Made by a program: the position numbers and the translations under genes. 22,635 bases of DNA. Origin: Spongospora subterranea (Eukaryota > Endomyxa > Phytomyxea > Plasmodiophorida > Plasmodiophoridae). The stretch lies in contig OUQQ01000310.1 of the NCBI GenBank assembly GCA_900404475.1, positions 1 through 22,635 of the forward strand, given 5' to 3'. The notes under the pieces were generated by a model. It saw only the letters and a program-made list of their open reading frames with translations. It did no database searches and had not been told where the DNA came from. Below are positions 11,165 to 21,411 of this stretch, piece by piece. The stretch's first letter is position 1. Each line of letters opens with the position of its first letter.

Positions 11165-13175
11165 TTAATAATCTGCAATTGCAATGACGTTGCGCGACTT
11201 TCCGCCTTTCACCGCTTTAGATGAGGCGTTAGGTTTAGTCTTTCCTCTAAGCTGGGCTTTAACCCTAGCCCGAGCTTGCTTGAGCGCCTTCTTAACGCCT
11301 TTCGACGATCCAGTGAACGCCATATTAGTATTGCCCATTGATAATGTTGACGATAATATGGAGTCGGTCTGAACCGGATTAGGCAGATCTGGTCTATCCT
11401 GACGACTAGGAGGTATTAATGGCATCTCCAGACTGGCCAAGAACAGATCGGTGTCGGATCCGGGTGGGGGATGGCAATACAACAGACGACCGGCTGTAAA
11501 ATCCTTGAGAATGATCCTGGCGGCGGTGGCCTCATCAGGAAGAGCACGACCGGTGACCAAACCCCGAATACGAGCTAGGGCGGTGAGTAAATCATGGGCG
11601 GCGGGAGTTAAGTCAACAGGGAATCGAACACCATACAGGTTCTGGAATTGGCGCTTGTGAACCCGTTTACAGATTAGGTCGGATGGGGGAAGGTAATCCC
11701 GTATACGATCGATGGGTAATATTCCATTACAGACGAGATCAGATTGAGAGTTAACGAATGTGGGAAATACTAATCCGGGACAATCACATAATGTGATACG
11801 ATCATTGAGGATTAACGTCTGAAAGTGTCTGGTTTTCCCTGGCATTGCTGCAACACCAACCTTCTTCTCGCCCATCAATGCCTGCAGACAACAGAACTCA
11901 GATCAAAACTGATCAACAGATGAACAGAACCCGATTACGTTGATGATGGAGCTTTTCCCCACATTTGGATAGCCGACCAGACCAACCGTAATACCCTTTA
12001 GATCATCATCTGCAATTGGGATATCGTCACCACAATACACCTTCAGGAACCGATCCGTTAATTGCCTCGTGTTCAACACACTCAATATGCTGGGTTCATC
12101 ATCGTTAACAGCTGATTCAGATCCCGCTCGACCATCGACATAATCGTCATCGTGTTCCTCATCCTCATCGTCGTTCTCTTCATCATCAATCTCCTCGTCA
12201 TCTTCACAGCTCATACCGTCGTCGTCATCCTCAGCCGCATCTTCATCTGAGTCGATTCGGTTCGCCTTTCGCTCCTGTTCCTGCCGTAGCACCTCATCTT
12301 TCGCCGAAAAGAACACGAACTCGACATTCTGTGCGGTGAAATAACTGGCCCAACACATCCTCATATGGTCTGACAGATAATCAGCCTTATTGATAACGAC
12401 CAGGGTCCTCTTTGATCTGTTCAACTCATGAACTGCCACCTCCATATCCTTACACAGGAATAATAACGGGTTCCTGGCATCCACGATCTGAACAATAAGG
12501 TCACTCCTTTCGATAACCTGTTCATGATATTGATTAGCCCGATCTCTCTCAGATCATCCACCCCGTTAATCCAATACCCTCCATAATTGTTTCCAGACTT
12601 CAAGATTCTTCTCGTATGGGGTGACGGCTTGTTTTGATGACTCCACGACCTTGGCGAGGTCTCGTCTCCAATCCAGGAACGCCAGCTTCTCCATCCGTTC
12701 GAGTTCGTCCCGGGTTGTTGATTGATCCCAAGCTGGTCGACGAGGTATTGGAACCGTGACGTAATCGTATAGTTCATGGTATTGCTCTGGCTGTTTATCG
12801 CCAGAACCTGTTCAATCAATATCGACCATATCAGTCATCCGACCGGATCTCATTAACAACCACAGATCTAACTCTGATCGTCAATAATCGACACCGTTCC
12901 CCGTTCAGCTGCGAATTCTCTTTGCTCCATCATTGCGGTGGCGACAAACTCGTCAAGTGCATTCCGTTCAATAACGGACGCCAGACTTGATCCTTTATCA
13001 ATTCCCATCTCGATCGTGTGTCTCTATTGCCAATGCCAATCAATCAGATCCCCTATAATAATAACTACCCCTTAGCTTATAATACCTCCTGTAATTGTTT
13101 CCTTGTTCGCGGCTGATTTCCCGCATTCTGTATTGCCCGGCCAAGACCGCTCTTCGACTCCTTTTTCTTACCCAT
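11165..13175 (-). CDS. LSG1: Large-subunit GTPase 1 (LSG1), 60S ribosome export/maturation
   Basis: This is a circularly permuted GTPase that acts in the cytoplasm to release the NMD3 export adaptor from pre-60S subunits (known for the family). Exons: 13175-13086, 13023-12873, 12807-12578, 12517-11939, 11881-11165. The joined length is 1767 nt (588 aa). The start MGKKKESKSGLGRAI is the basic N-terminus expected of LSG1. Then come ALDEFVATA (~50), VPIPRRPAWD (~100) and VDARNPLLF (~168). The permuted G motifs run G4 NKAD (200-203), G1 GYPNVGKSS (339-347), G2 Thr in MPGKTRH (367) and G3 DCPG (383-386). GILPIDRIRDY, LLYCHPPPG and a Lys/Arg-rich tail follow. A 40-residue Asp/Glu-rich insert (~246-285) lies between G4 and G1, where LSG1 proteins are usually acidic. 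Introns are 57-65 nt. Confidence 0.97.
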
Positions 13176-13649
13176 TAGATGGCCAGATTTTGGTCGTGTG
13201 CGCTATTGAAGTCGTGACCAAAAACGCGACGCCGATATTCAGACACTCAGGCGAATTACAGTGTTTCCTGACACTGTATTACTCCGTGGCGGACACCGTC
13301 ACGCCAATCATCACATGATATCCTGACAGTCATCGCCATGTGTCATTGCTCTCCTCTCAATATGACCATCTCTTGCTCATCTCCATAGGATCCATCATAT
13401 TATCTCGTTGCCGAGTCCGAATCCATTCGTTTAATCCATTTCATTGTGTATATCGTCATTGGTCAACCCATTCTTATACAGATCGTGAACTTGATTCACG
13501 ATCATGATGTCTTGAGTCAGCGGAACAGTCCATATATCGAATATCTGGGATACCTGTCATGATTCTACAGAATATCATGAGATTTTAATACACCCTTTTC
13601 ACAGTTGACAGTATATGATTATGTATAAATACGTGGAGAGATTCCTTGC
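13176..13649. other. Intergenic region, hydrolase 3' side to LSG1 promoter
   Basis: The minus-strand hydrolase ends at 13650 and LSG1 starts at 13175, so this stretch holds the hydrolase 3' flank and the LSG1 promoter. A plus-strand open frame (13103-13318) overlaps LSG1 exon 1 and is a shadow. The only structure seen is the small hairpin listed at 13481-13503. Confidence 0.5.
13481..13503. repeat. Short perfect hairpin (9-bp arms, 5-nt loop)
   Basis: GATCGTGAA (13481-13489) and TTCACGATC (13495-13503) are exact inverted complements around the loop CTTGA. It lies about 150 bp beyond the hydrolase stop codon. It could be a 3'-UTR structure or a binding site for a dimeric protein, or chance; nothing else supports a role. 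Confidence 0.5.
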
Positions 13650-15626
13650 CTAGGACGCCAAACCCACATCTTCAACAAGACAAGGGAGAACGACATGGCT
13701 TGGACAGGAGTCAGATATGTGAATTGTGTTGTCAGCGGGAAGATACGAGGTGGCGTTAGCGTTATCGCATTCACCTGTACCGGAATTACGACTAAATTCC
13801 CCGGTCCATGTCAATCCACCATTCATCAAACAACATATGGGCTGAGGCTTACCTGAATCGGGGATGAGCTCCTGAACAGATCTGGATCCGAATCCGATGT
13901 CCTGGTAGAAACACATGGCCAACCGCCCACATATCGACATGAACTTGATGGATAATACTATCGTCTGACACCGTAGTTGTGATCCGTTCAATGCCATCAC
14001 ACAGATTCATAGATTGCATCCTCAGATCGACATCGCAAAGGCGGCAAACCCAATCACTTGATCTAACGGATGATCCCACATACAGATTAGCTGAGATCGG
14101 GCCGATAACAGTCATCGCTTTCTCAACTAGATCACTTGTGAACACAATCACATCCTCTCTTGACTCAAAATCCATTTGTTCCTTTGACCCTGCATTGCGA
14201 GCATCGAAAGAAGCGCCTCCGATAAACGGTGTGGGATCCTTGATTGGGTCATATGTAAACTTGATAGCTTGAGAGGACGTTGATTTCGTATAAGAAAGGC
14301 CACGATTTGTGTTGAGAAAAAGAGCGGTTGATTTGATTGGAGAAAAAGGAAATTCTGAAAAGCTTCTCCATTGATCGATACCGCTAATGTATAATCGCAC
14401 CCTAGGCACCGCCAACGAATGGTCGTTCTTCAGGTGCATATCCAGCCACGATAATGCAGCCGACTCCACGATTGGCGCCATCTTCTTGACCTGCCAATGA
14501 TGCCAGGGCCCGATCATCAACGAGTGCTGAGGGGAAGTCGCTTGCAGCATGGCCCAGTCCTTTAGCTGAGATTGAAGGAATATATCGAACCATCCTGCTA
14601 TGAGCAGCGCTGGAGGACATTGATTAAAGTCCTCACATAACCGAAGTTGCATGTCTTTCGCCCAAAATTCGTGGGAAGGGTCTTCCCTATGCTTAACGGC
14701 GCCCTTGAAGAAGCTGAGTTCGCGACCTAAAATTCGTTTATCTATATCGTTCATTGGAAGATGATACGATATAGCTGTTGATGCAGTGTGCAAACGGAGG
14801 CGGCGGAACAATCGAGAGACCAGCAGTGAATTGTGTTCGCCAACGAAAAAGACCAGGTATAACCAACGCACGACCAAATCAATGTGCACACTTCCAATCC
14901 TGTTGCAGATATTAACATGCGATTGATTATAGGGTGAGAACTGACAACGAACTAACGTTGGGAAAATGACTCGATATAGGTCAGAGGAGGCGTTGACGGG
15001 GACAATCGCCTTCAGCGAGGATGGTGCTCCATCAATAACAGCCCATTGACATATACCCAGATATGATAGACCATACATGCCAATTGAACCATTGCAGAAC
15101 GGCTGTTCGGATATCCATCTGATTGTGCCAATACCGTCTTCTCGTTCGCTGCGAACCGGAATGAATTCGTCGTCGGACGCCCGACCGTGATGTCGCCCTC
15201 GGCAGTCTTGAACAATGACACAATAACCTCGCGAAGAGAACCTAGAGGCGGTTAGGGCGGCAATGCCCCCACCATATGGGCTACGAATGAGGATACATGG
15301 CATAGGAGAGGCGGTGAGGGATTCAGGCCAATATCTGACATGATTCAGGACATGATCACCGATATTAACAACACCATTATCGTAAACAATCGGCACATTC
15401 AGGATCGTTAAGGTTTCGCCTAACACACATAACCCCAATGAACATGGTAAATCTAAGGGGTTAACCTATGTGTTAAACTACCGAATATCCAGCCAACAAG
15501 ACGGTCAATGATTCGCATAAATCTCGAGATATGTGCTGGTTTCTGGACAGGGCGTGAGATGACATAATAGCAGATAGAGGCGATAGCGGCAGTTGAACTG
15601 ATAGCGATGATGAGAGTGGTGAACAT
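13650..15626 (-). CDS. CocE/NonD (X-Pro dipeptidyl-peptidase S15-like) serine hydrolase, membrane-anchored
   Basis: This is an alpha/beta hydrolase of the CocE/NonD (S15) group, cleaving ester or acyl bonds; the substrate cannot be told. Exons: 15626 to about 15503 (or 15482), 15452-13853, 13791-13650, giving about 621-628 residues. The first exon is inferred: MFTTLIIAISS starts a ~20-residue hydrophobic anchor. It joins the main exon in phase through either a 50-nt (15453-15502) or a 29-nt (15453-15481) intron. Family features are RSPYGGG (~97-104), QDCRGR (~123), the nucleophile Ser in GLSYLG (~171), the acid Asp in AGWFD (~331) and the His in GPWHHW (~359). The C-terminal jelly-roll region ends with PSHVVLP. 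The full triad is present, so it should be active. The 1.6-kb uninterrupted exon contrasts with the intron-dense neighbours and may mark bacterial origin, though CocE-like proteins also occur in fungi. Confidence 0.88.
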
Positions 15627-15655
15627 TGGTGGTAGTTGGGCGAACTATAATGGTC

Positions 15656-15687
15656 GAGGTGGGAGACGGAGGAGAAGGAGGAGATAG
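15656..15687 (-). promoter_or_regulatory. Pyrimidine-rich tract upstream of hydrolase ATG
   Basis: On the coding (minus) strand this is a run of C and T with few purines, 30-60 bp before the proposed ATG at 15626. CT-rich blocks just upstream of the start are common in fungal promoters and often sit near the transcription start. The role is inferred from position only. Confidence 0.35.
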
Positions 15688-15744
15688 ACACCTGGATGAG
15701 AATGAGGGAATGGGGGAAGGGGGTTAAGGGATACCCCATATCAC

Positions 15745-15756
15745 TTATAAATATAA
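15745..15756 (-). promoter_or_regulatory. TATA-like element of the hydrolase promoter
   Basis: On the minus strand the bases read TTATATTTATAA, about 120 bp upstream of the proposed ATG at 15626 and upstream of the pyrimidine-rich tract. The order TATA-like, CT block, ATG fits a fungal promoter and supports the inferred first exon. An A+T-rich match by chance is possible. Confidence 0.35.
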
Positions 15757-15918
15757 CATAGAATAGGCCATATATGCCATAGGTTAAGGGAAATAACACA
15801 GTTTATGCGGTCGTTGGGCGAGGAAGGGGAACCCCCTGGCGGCTGACCTTCCTGGCCTCCCCCGTTAAAGGAAAACGGAATACGGCTCGGTTTGAGACCG
15901 TTTGAGATAGTCTGATCG

Positions 15919-16520
15919 TTATATGAGACCTATTCCCCCTCTCTTAATCATTCCCTGATTGTAGCGGTGATCACCAAACGGTCGACTATCCAGTTCATAC
16001 AGCTCATAATCGACCCAGCCCTGGTCCAATGTGGCCTGGACCCGCTCCATATTGCCATATCTGGGGACAAGAGATCTGAACTCTAAAAATGTATTTCCGC
16101 CGATGGAGAAACGCATCATCGCGAACAGCAAAGGACTTTATTGATCGGTTTCGGTGTTTGTTCTGACGATCGCCCCCGATATCACTTATGGCCAAACTGA
16201 ACCCATTCAGAGCCATTATTCAAGTTATCCATGTGTCCTCTTCACGATCACGAGCCAGTTTAACGACGTCACCGAATACCCTCTCGGACATGATTAACAT
16301 CGCCTGACCCAAGATCAGATTATCGCGACGTTTTACTGCGATCGCTAAATCCACTATAACTTGACCGTTTTGTGAGAGTCTTCTTCTTAGCTCCTGGTGT
16401 CCAAGTCAACCATTGGTCAACGCTGAAAGAATCATCACCCAGCGGGAAACGAGTAATCATTGTCGCTTTCGTCAGAGTTGGAATCGGCGATGTTGAGCGG
16501 ACGTTGCTCATCAACTCCAT
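15919..16520 (-). CDS. Hypothetical spliced locus, one or two small proteins
   Basis: Not recognised. The minus strand shows three protein-like blocks. Block A starts at ATG 16520 (MELMSNVRSTSPIP) and joins block B at 16393 through a 28-nt GT-AG intron (16394-16421). Block B is helical and charged (AVKRRDNLILGQAML, VVKLARDREEDT) and stops at 16220. Block C (15919-16135) reads FSIGGNTFLEFRSLVPRYG and DYELYELDSRPFGDHRYNQ. Two models keep frame. One is two overlapping genes: 90 aa (16520-16220) and 87 aa (16232-16186 joined to 16135-15919 through a 50-nt intron). The other is one 146-aa gene that skips from 16280 to a very small exon at 16196-16186 and then to 16135. I cannot choose between them. 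Orientation agrees with the neighbours; the 3' end is 292 bp from the hydrolase ATG. Confidence 0.45.
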
Positions 16521-16855
16521 CCTCCGCAAAAGTGTTAAGATATTCTTGTCATTTGCTCCAGTGGACGACAGTTCCTGACTTTATTCGCTGATTTTGGCAT
16601 ATTGGAATGAAAATGGTTTTGATCAATTCCAGACGCAGAACCGCTTGGCAATCAAATCCCTGATTTGCACGACCTGGCTCTATAATTATTGCTCACGAAT
16701 ATGCGATTTTGCGATCCAAATTGTTGAGTTAAGATGTCGGGGACTGTAAATCACAATTATCTTGTTCAAAAGTCACATACAGATCACCGCATTCATTAGA
16801 ACGTCGTTTATGCCATTTCAACAATGAATCGTTTTCTAATGTCGAATCCCAATAA
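16521..16855. other. A+T-rich stretch before the transposase relic, nothing recognised
   Basis: No frame of note on either strand. It could be the decayed front part of the transposase fragment that follows, but I found no catalytic first-Asp motif or DNA-binding domain that would show it. Confidence 0.45.
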
Positions 16856-17266
16856 TCAGAGAAGGGTATATCTGCTCAAGAGGACCGGCGTAAAGGTCAG
16901 GCCAATGCTGAACGCGTTGCTCGGTTAGTTCCCTTGAGATGCTCTCTCAGCTCCACTTCAATTCCTGCGGCCGATGCCACCGAATTCAATGCCTTTACAA
17001 ACCAGCGGTTGATCTGGGATGCAGCAAAGAGCCGCGTCTGTGAACAAGTTTCAAACAAAGCCACCGAACTTAATATTACCTTGGGATCCATTCCGCCTGG
17101 CTGCACAAGTTTACTTCAAATTTGTGATTTGATTGCAAACAAACCGTTCAACAGTCTTTTTGAAAGAATAATCACAATGAAAAATCGGTGTGACTCCGGG
17201 CCAGGAAGAGAATATAAAATTGACCGAAAGAAACTAATTTCCTGGCTTGAAGACGCCGTTGAATAG
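16856..17266 (+). pseudogene. C-terminal fragment of a pogo/jerky-type DDE transposase
   Basis: The open frame 16856-17266 (stop at its end) encodes about 136 residues ending like DDE_1-family transposases of the pogo/Tigger/jerky type. LIWDAAKS carries the second catalytic Asp. SIPPGCTSLLQICD corresponds to the family's conserved Pro-Gly-Cys-Thr-Ser...Gln-Pro-Leu-Asp block, here with Ile-Cys in place of Pro-Leu. ANKPFNSLF and the terminal KKLISWLEDA also fit. An in-frame TAA at 16853 cuts off everything upstream, and the helix-turn-helix/CENPB part and first Asp are missing. It is therefore a truncated, inactive relic. It is the only clearly coding plus-strand sequence in the window, in keeping with insertion of a foreign element. 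Confidence 0.75.
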
Positions 17267-17877
17267 GTAGACACGAACTCATCATCGCTCTCCAAAATTG
17301 CTAAAGCCTCTAAAGCATAAGCATATGGTCAAGATCACGTTCGCTAGATCAAGATGAAGTTCGGCCAAACACGAGGACAATGGAGTTTATAAATCATTGC
17401 TAGGAAACCAGCGATCTTTAGTCCCGGAATGACAATTTCAAATGTTCAACGACATTAGATAAAAACACAATTGGAAAAACGTGCTTATTTTTCTAATTCA
17501 ACTTGATCCTATGAGCGGTGGCATTTTTAAAATTTGCGTTTGAAAATTAACGAAAAAATCACAATCTGACCCTGATTTCGGACACCTTGAAAAAAATCGA
17601 AAATATTGATTGTTTTTATCAGTACAAGGAACAATATCCTCATTCTGCTGTTTTCAGCAAAACACACCGTCCAATGCGTGTTCTTAATGAATTTTGCATT
17701 CGCATTGATCTGCACTATAGTGATGCGAAAAGCAATGGACCTGTGATGATCCATTTAACCATTGACATCACGATAAACAAGACATGACAGCTCATTTTAC
17801 AAGATGGGCAAGCACAATTTTGTTGAGGCTCATAAATTGTTTATAGAAAGCTACCTCCCCTTCAGTCGGAATTACCG
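17267..17877. other. A+T-rich region without recognised gene
   Basis: This follows the transposase fragment. A plus-strand frame at 17587-17787 (66 residues, FCIRIDLHYSDAK) and an opposing minus-strand frame overlap and neither resembles a known family. It is probably the non-coding flank or 3' part of the decayed element. Confidence 0.45.
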
Positions 17878-18086
17878 GGTGGTTCACCCCAAGAATTGGC
17901 GATAAATGCAATAGTTTACGAGCAGGTTGGTCTTGGGCTTGTTCGCCACCTCCCGGGCGGTGCGGTCGTGGGCGCTTCCGTTCGACGGCTCCGGCCGCTC
18001 TTCTCGCCCGGGAGGTGGCGAACAAGCCCAAGACCCACCTGCTCGTAAACTATGGCATGTATCGCCCATTCTTGGGGTGAACTACC
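17878..18086. repeat. Long G+C-rich inverted repeat (two 82-bp arms, 45-bp loop)
   Basis: The left arm 17878-17959 and right arm 18005-18086 are inverted complements with about five mismatches in 82 bp, separated by 45 bp. A transcript would fold into one long hairpin. Arms and loop are visibly richer in G+C than the flanks. At four of the five differences the left arm has A or T where the right-arm complement has G or C, and all four are transversions, so they would not be rescued by G-U pairing. Several overlapping small open frames run through it on both strands; they arise from the symmetry and are not counted as genes. It could be a small palindromic element, a tail-to-tail duplication or a hairpin RNA source. 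Confidence 0.9.
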
Positions 18087-19514
18087 AGATACCCAGCTCT
18101 GATCGCTCCACAACAGAAAGAGCAGCTACAGCTGGAGGAATTGGAGTCGCCATATCATCATTGTAGTCATTTAAACAGCGACCACATACCAGATACTCTC
18201 CGTCTTTGCCTCATCAAACATGACAAGCCATTGGTCTTGGCGTTCTACAGAGCGGCCGAATGCGGGGCTGGTCGACAATCCAGCTAGATCTGTCAGCTCG
18301 GCGGTGCATCAGAATCGGACCTGGAGTGGGTCTAGATGCGTTTGCTCTGTTCGTGAGCAATTCCTTTGAAAGATCAGGGGTCATTGATCGGATGTTTTAC
18401 AACCGCCACGCCCGTCGACACAAGTCAGTTTGCAACCAATGATAATGTCAGTTTTGAGTTAGATTTGGATTTTTACTGAGAAACAAAAGAGTTCGAATTT
18501 GTGGCTTTCTGGCAGGCATTGCATCAATGCCGAGACAAACAGAATGTCTGCAAAATCTGTACCAAAACATGTTCACTGATTTATTAATTTAAAATTTTAT
18601 TTAGGCAATTGCAAGTCCAGCAGCATTGAACCGAGATAAAGTTTCCCTATTGCGAAATTGGATACGACCATGAGTGATACCGACAAGAGGACGGCGATGG
18701 GGTCTCCAACTCTTGTTGTTGTTCAGTTACACGAGATCGACAGAATCATCGGTTGTGAACCCATTCCTGTCGATAGTTGTGGTGGCTGCATACCAACCAA
18801 TGAACACTTCAACTGCCGCCAACTGCCGTCGCCAGACCAGAAGCCCTCGTGAACGTTGACCCCAGTACTTTTCGGCGCCTGATCTGCTCCATGAATGGCA
18901 TCAAACCCAGCGACACGAACTGCAAAGGGGCAGCATTGTCATTTCAGCCTCTTTCCAGACGATCCCTCTCCCGATAACTTTTAACCACCCAAACTTGACA
19001 CGAACCTGTCAGACACTTTTCATGTTGGACACCAATTGAATTCTCCTGTTGACCTCCCTATTCCGACGTTGAATCTCTGAATCCGCTTATGCTTTCTTCT
19101 TTATTCGGGATGACGTCGTTTACAGGTACCACATCGATGTTGAGACCTTCACCTGGACTGGTCGGATCGTTCATCAAATCTGGCAATCAAAGCGAAGGTA
19201 GACTTCATATGGCGCACAGTAAATGATAATCCTATATGGTTTGTAGAATATAATAAACTGATTGTTGATCGAGCATGAGTTGTTAATCGCCGGCAAAATG
19301 GGGCAACGCCCTCTGACGCCATATCGCTTGAAGGAGGTTCCGCTCGATCGTGATCAATTCGTTGGTTATCGCTAAATCTTCAAGTATAATTGCATGATTA
19401 ACCCGAGTTTTGTTTGCCGTTTACGCAAGGAATGGTGGCTATATAGAAGTAAGTCAAGCTGATGGCGACTTGATCCTTTAGATCTTTATTTGCAAATGGG
19501 GAAACAGTAACTCA
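18087..19514. other. Gene-poor region, no supported gene
   Basis: About 1.4 kb with only short frames. A plus-strand reading near 19100-19195 (RYHIDVETFTWTGRIVHQI) is mildly protein-like but lacks a start, a partner exon and a known domain. The last ~100 bp should hold the 3' end of the universal stress protein gene. I see no tRNA, terminal repeat or clear regulatory site. Confidence 0.45.
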
Positions 19515-20060
19515 TCATGCATTATCGAAAGTCTGAGATTGATCGCGGTTCAGACGTCGTTGCATTACGACAACACATGTTGGGCAGGGCATATTATGGA
19601 TTGCATATTCGGATACGGTGCTTGAACCGCTTGCACGCAATACTGTTCGGCAGACTGGCCCTAATTGCCTTGAACCAACAACAACGAAATCGAATTTCAT
19701 TCGTTTGGCAAAGGCAACCGCTGTTTCACCAAGGGCGTCCTCAGAATCAATCACAGCGCTAGTGACTGACCATAATCTTTCTGGGGACTCCATCAAACTT
19801 GCGTATTCTTGGACTTTCTCCAGTATTTTCCGACGTTGCTTTGTTGAATGATCGGCATGGCTGCCTATTCTCGAATACGCGTTCGGGGAGATGGCGATTA
19901 ACGTGTCGTCCTGATGATGACTGTGATCTCGATGTTCCAAGGCCGACATGATCATAATCTCATCCCCTTCTCGAGCCAGATTCTCAGTGGACCAGCGAAC
20001 CGCCGACATGGAAGCCTCAGAATCGCCCACCAGCACCGCCCACCGACGATTTGCAGCCAT
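19515..20060 (-). CDS. Universal stress protein (UspA) family
   Basis: A single-exon gene of 181 residues, a little longer than the usual ~150 because of a His/Asp-rich loop (EHRDHSHHQDD, ~42-52). The fold is visible as the N-terminal strand and Asp (WAVLVGDSEAS, Asp13), helix VRWSTENLA, strand EIMIMSAL, strand FDFVVVGSR (124-131) and the end strand PCPTCVVVMQ (158-167). UspA proteins are cytoplasmic and often bind ATP; the role is general stress tolerance and partners are unknown. The usual Gly-x2-Gly-x9-Gly-Ser/Thr nucleotide loop is altered: Gln132 stands where the second Gly is expected, and extra residues precede GSSTVSEY (145-152), so ATP binding may be lost. The ATG at 20060 starts directly at the first strand. 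The gene lies 173 bp downstream of the next gene on the same strand. Confidence 0.9.
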   Translation of the reverse strand: MAANRRWAVLVGDSEASMSAVRWSTENLAREGDEIMIMSALEHRDHSHHQDDTLIAISPNAYSRIGSHADHSTKQRRKILEKVQEYASLMESPERLWSVTSAVIDSEDALGETAVAFAKRMKFDFVVVGSRQLGPVCRTVLRASGSSTVSEYAIHNMPCPTCVVVMQRRLNRDQSQTFDNA

Positions 20061-20233
20061 TGCGCAATCAAGTTAGGTCTGGTTTCCGCCATTCGCACCA
20101 CAACATAACTTTCACACACAATCCGGTTTACAAGACAATCATTACGCAAACGGGGCGGGGAGCAAGTAAAATATAGGCAGGTAAAGCTACGAAAGCTTCC
20201 CATTTGTTTTCCAAATTTATTGCCGATAGAACA

Positions 20234-21411
20234 TTATCGGCGATATTGTTGACGGGGGGGCATATCATAGCCATTATTATAAGTTGGTTCAAACGATCGG
20301 GCTGGGATAGTATTTGGAGCTACAGGACCCTGATTACCGTCAATATCGTCGAGTGTTCGCAAAAGATCTGAAACCGCAGCTGCATCAAGGGCGGTTGAAG
20401 ATGAAGAATGAGGTGGAGCCATAGAGCGCCTTTCATAAGGCAATGGGCGCCTGGAGAGAGGCGACTCAGGGTCAGATGGCAACGCCCTGCTGTTGAACTC
20501 CCGAGGGGATGACCGATATTCATACGGTTGGGTAGTTTCGTATGAAGGACGAGAATACTGTGGTTTGGAAGAGTGAGGAGAAACATCTGTCCGGGCACGT
20601 GATATATAACCTCGGGGAGGATCAACATAATGCATTGGTGGGCGTTGTTGATAAACTGGGGAATCTCTGAACCGGGGAGCAAGATGCGATCGCAAATCAA
20701 CAGGGCGTTCGGAAGGATGATGAGACAAATGGGCCGGTACCCGGTAAGGTGGGGAGCGGCTGCGAAAACGGCGAGGAGGAGGTGATTGGGGGCGAACTGG
20801 GCGGCGGGGAGGCGATGGACGACGTCTATCCGGTGAAGGGTGGTGTTGATCATTTGGGGGGGAAAACAGACGATGTGTGACAATAGGAGGCGATTCACCA
20901 ACAAATCGCAGCGTTCGATTACGACTACAATCGTGCTCAATTATGAGATCAATCGCTTTCTTGATAGAAACACGAGATATCGGAGGTTGATTGCTATCCA
21001 AAATTTTGAAGGACACATTTTTATCCTGTTCGTTATCAACACCAACAATAACAAGATATGAGCTCGACTCTTGTTCGGCTTGACCGATCACCTCTCTTAA
21101 CCTCTGCCCCTCAAGGAACCTGGTTTCCACCCAGAATCCAGCGCCACGTATAGATTCAGCACACTGATCCCCATACCGCCTTTCAAAATGTTATTGACCA
21201 TAGAACAACGACGTCAACCTGTGTGTTCTTACCTTTGCTTTGTTCCAAGAATGACTACCTGAACATGTGCTGCTCGCTTAGTAAATGTATCATATCGTCG
21301 TGGAGGAGACCTCGTATTGCTAGAGCGTCTATCCATCGTTCCGGGGGGAGCGCGTTTTCGGTCTGGAATCGGACGGCGGCCTCGGCCTTCATCGCGCCCA
21401 GGACGATTCAT
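20234..21411 (-). CDS. Anticodon-binding-domain, Arg/Pro/Ser-rich protein (NCOA5-like)
   Basis: Two exons, 21411-21233 and 21179-20234, joined across a 53-nt intron (donor GTAAGA, phase 2), give 374 residues. Residues ~1-45 are Arg/Pro-rich. Residues ~48-130 form an alpha/beta domain with alternating strands (HVQVVILGTKQR, GAGFWVETRF, SSYLVIVGVDN). Its layout resembles the class II tRNA-synthetase anticodon-binding-like domain of nuclear receptor coactivator 5. Residues ~150-340 are low-complexity, with many Arg-Ser, Ser-Pro and Pro-Arg pairs (PRRFRSRSPP), like SR-type RNA-processing proteins, and Tyr/Arg-rich segments. A nuclear RNA-associated or coactivator role is inferred from this composition. 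The start is the first ATG of the frame, consistent with the domain beginning at ~48. The assignment rests on pattern recognition, not alignment; the exon structure is firm. Confidence 0.78.

Noticed and set aside
16372..16578. Plus-strand frame with a transposase-like reading (SGKRVIIVAF)
   Set aside because: The opposite strand gives a better spliced reading that agrees with neighbour orientation, and no catalytic motif links it to the transposase fragment at 16856-17266.
17792..18166. Several 60-80 residue Arg/Pro-rich frames across the inverted repeat
   Set aside because: They occur on both strands because the sequence is symmetric and G+C-rich; they are not conserved-looking and share no start context.
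20320..20940. 206-residue minus-strand open frame
   Set aside because: It is an alternative frame of the low-complexity region of the NCOA5-like gene, whose own frame continues without interruption into a recognisable domain.
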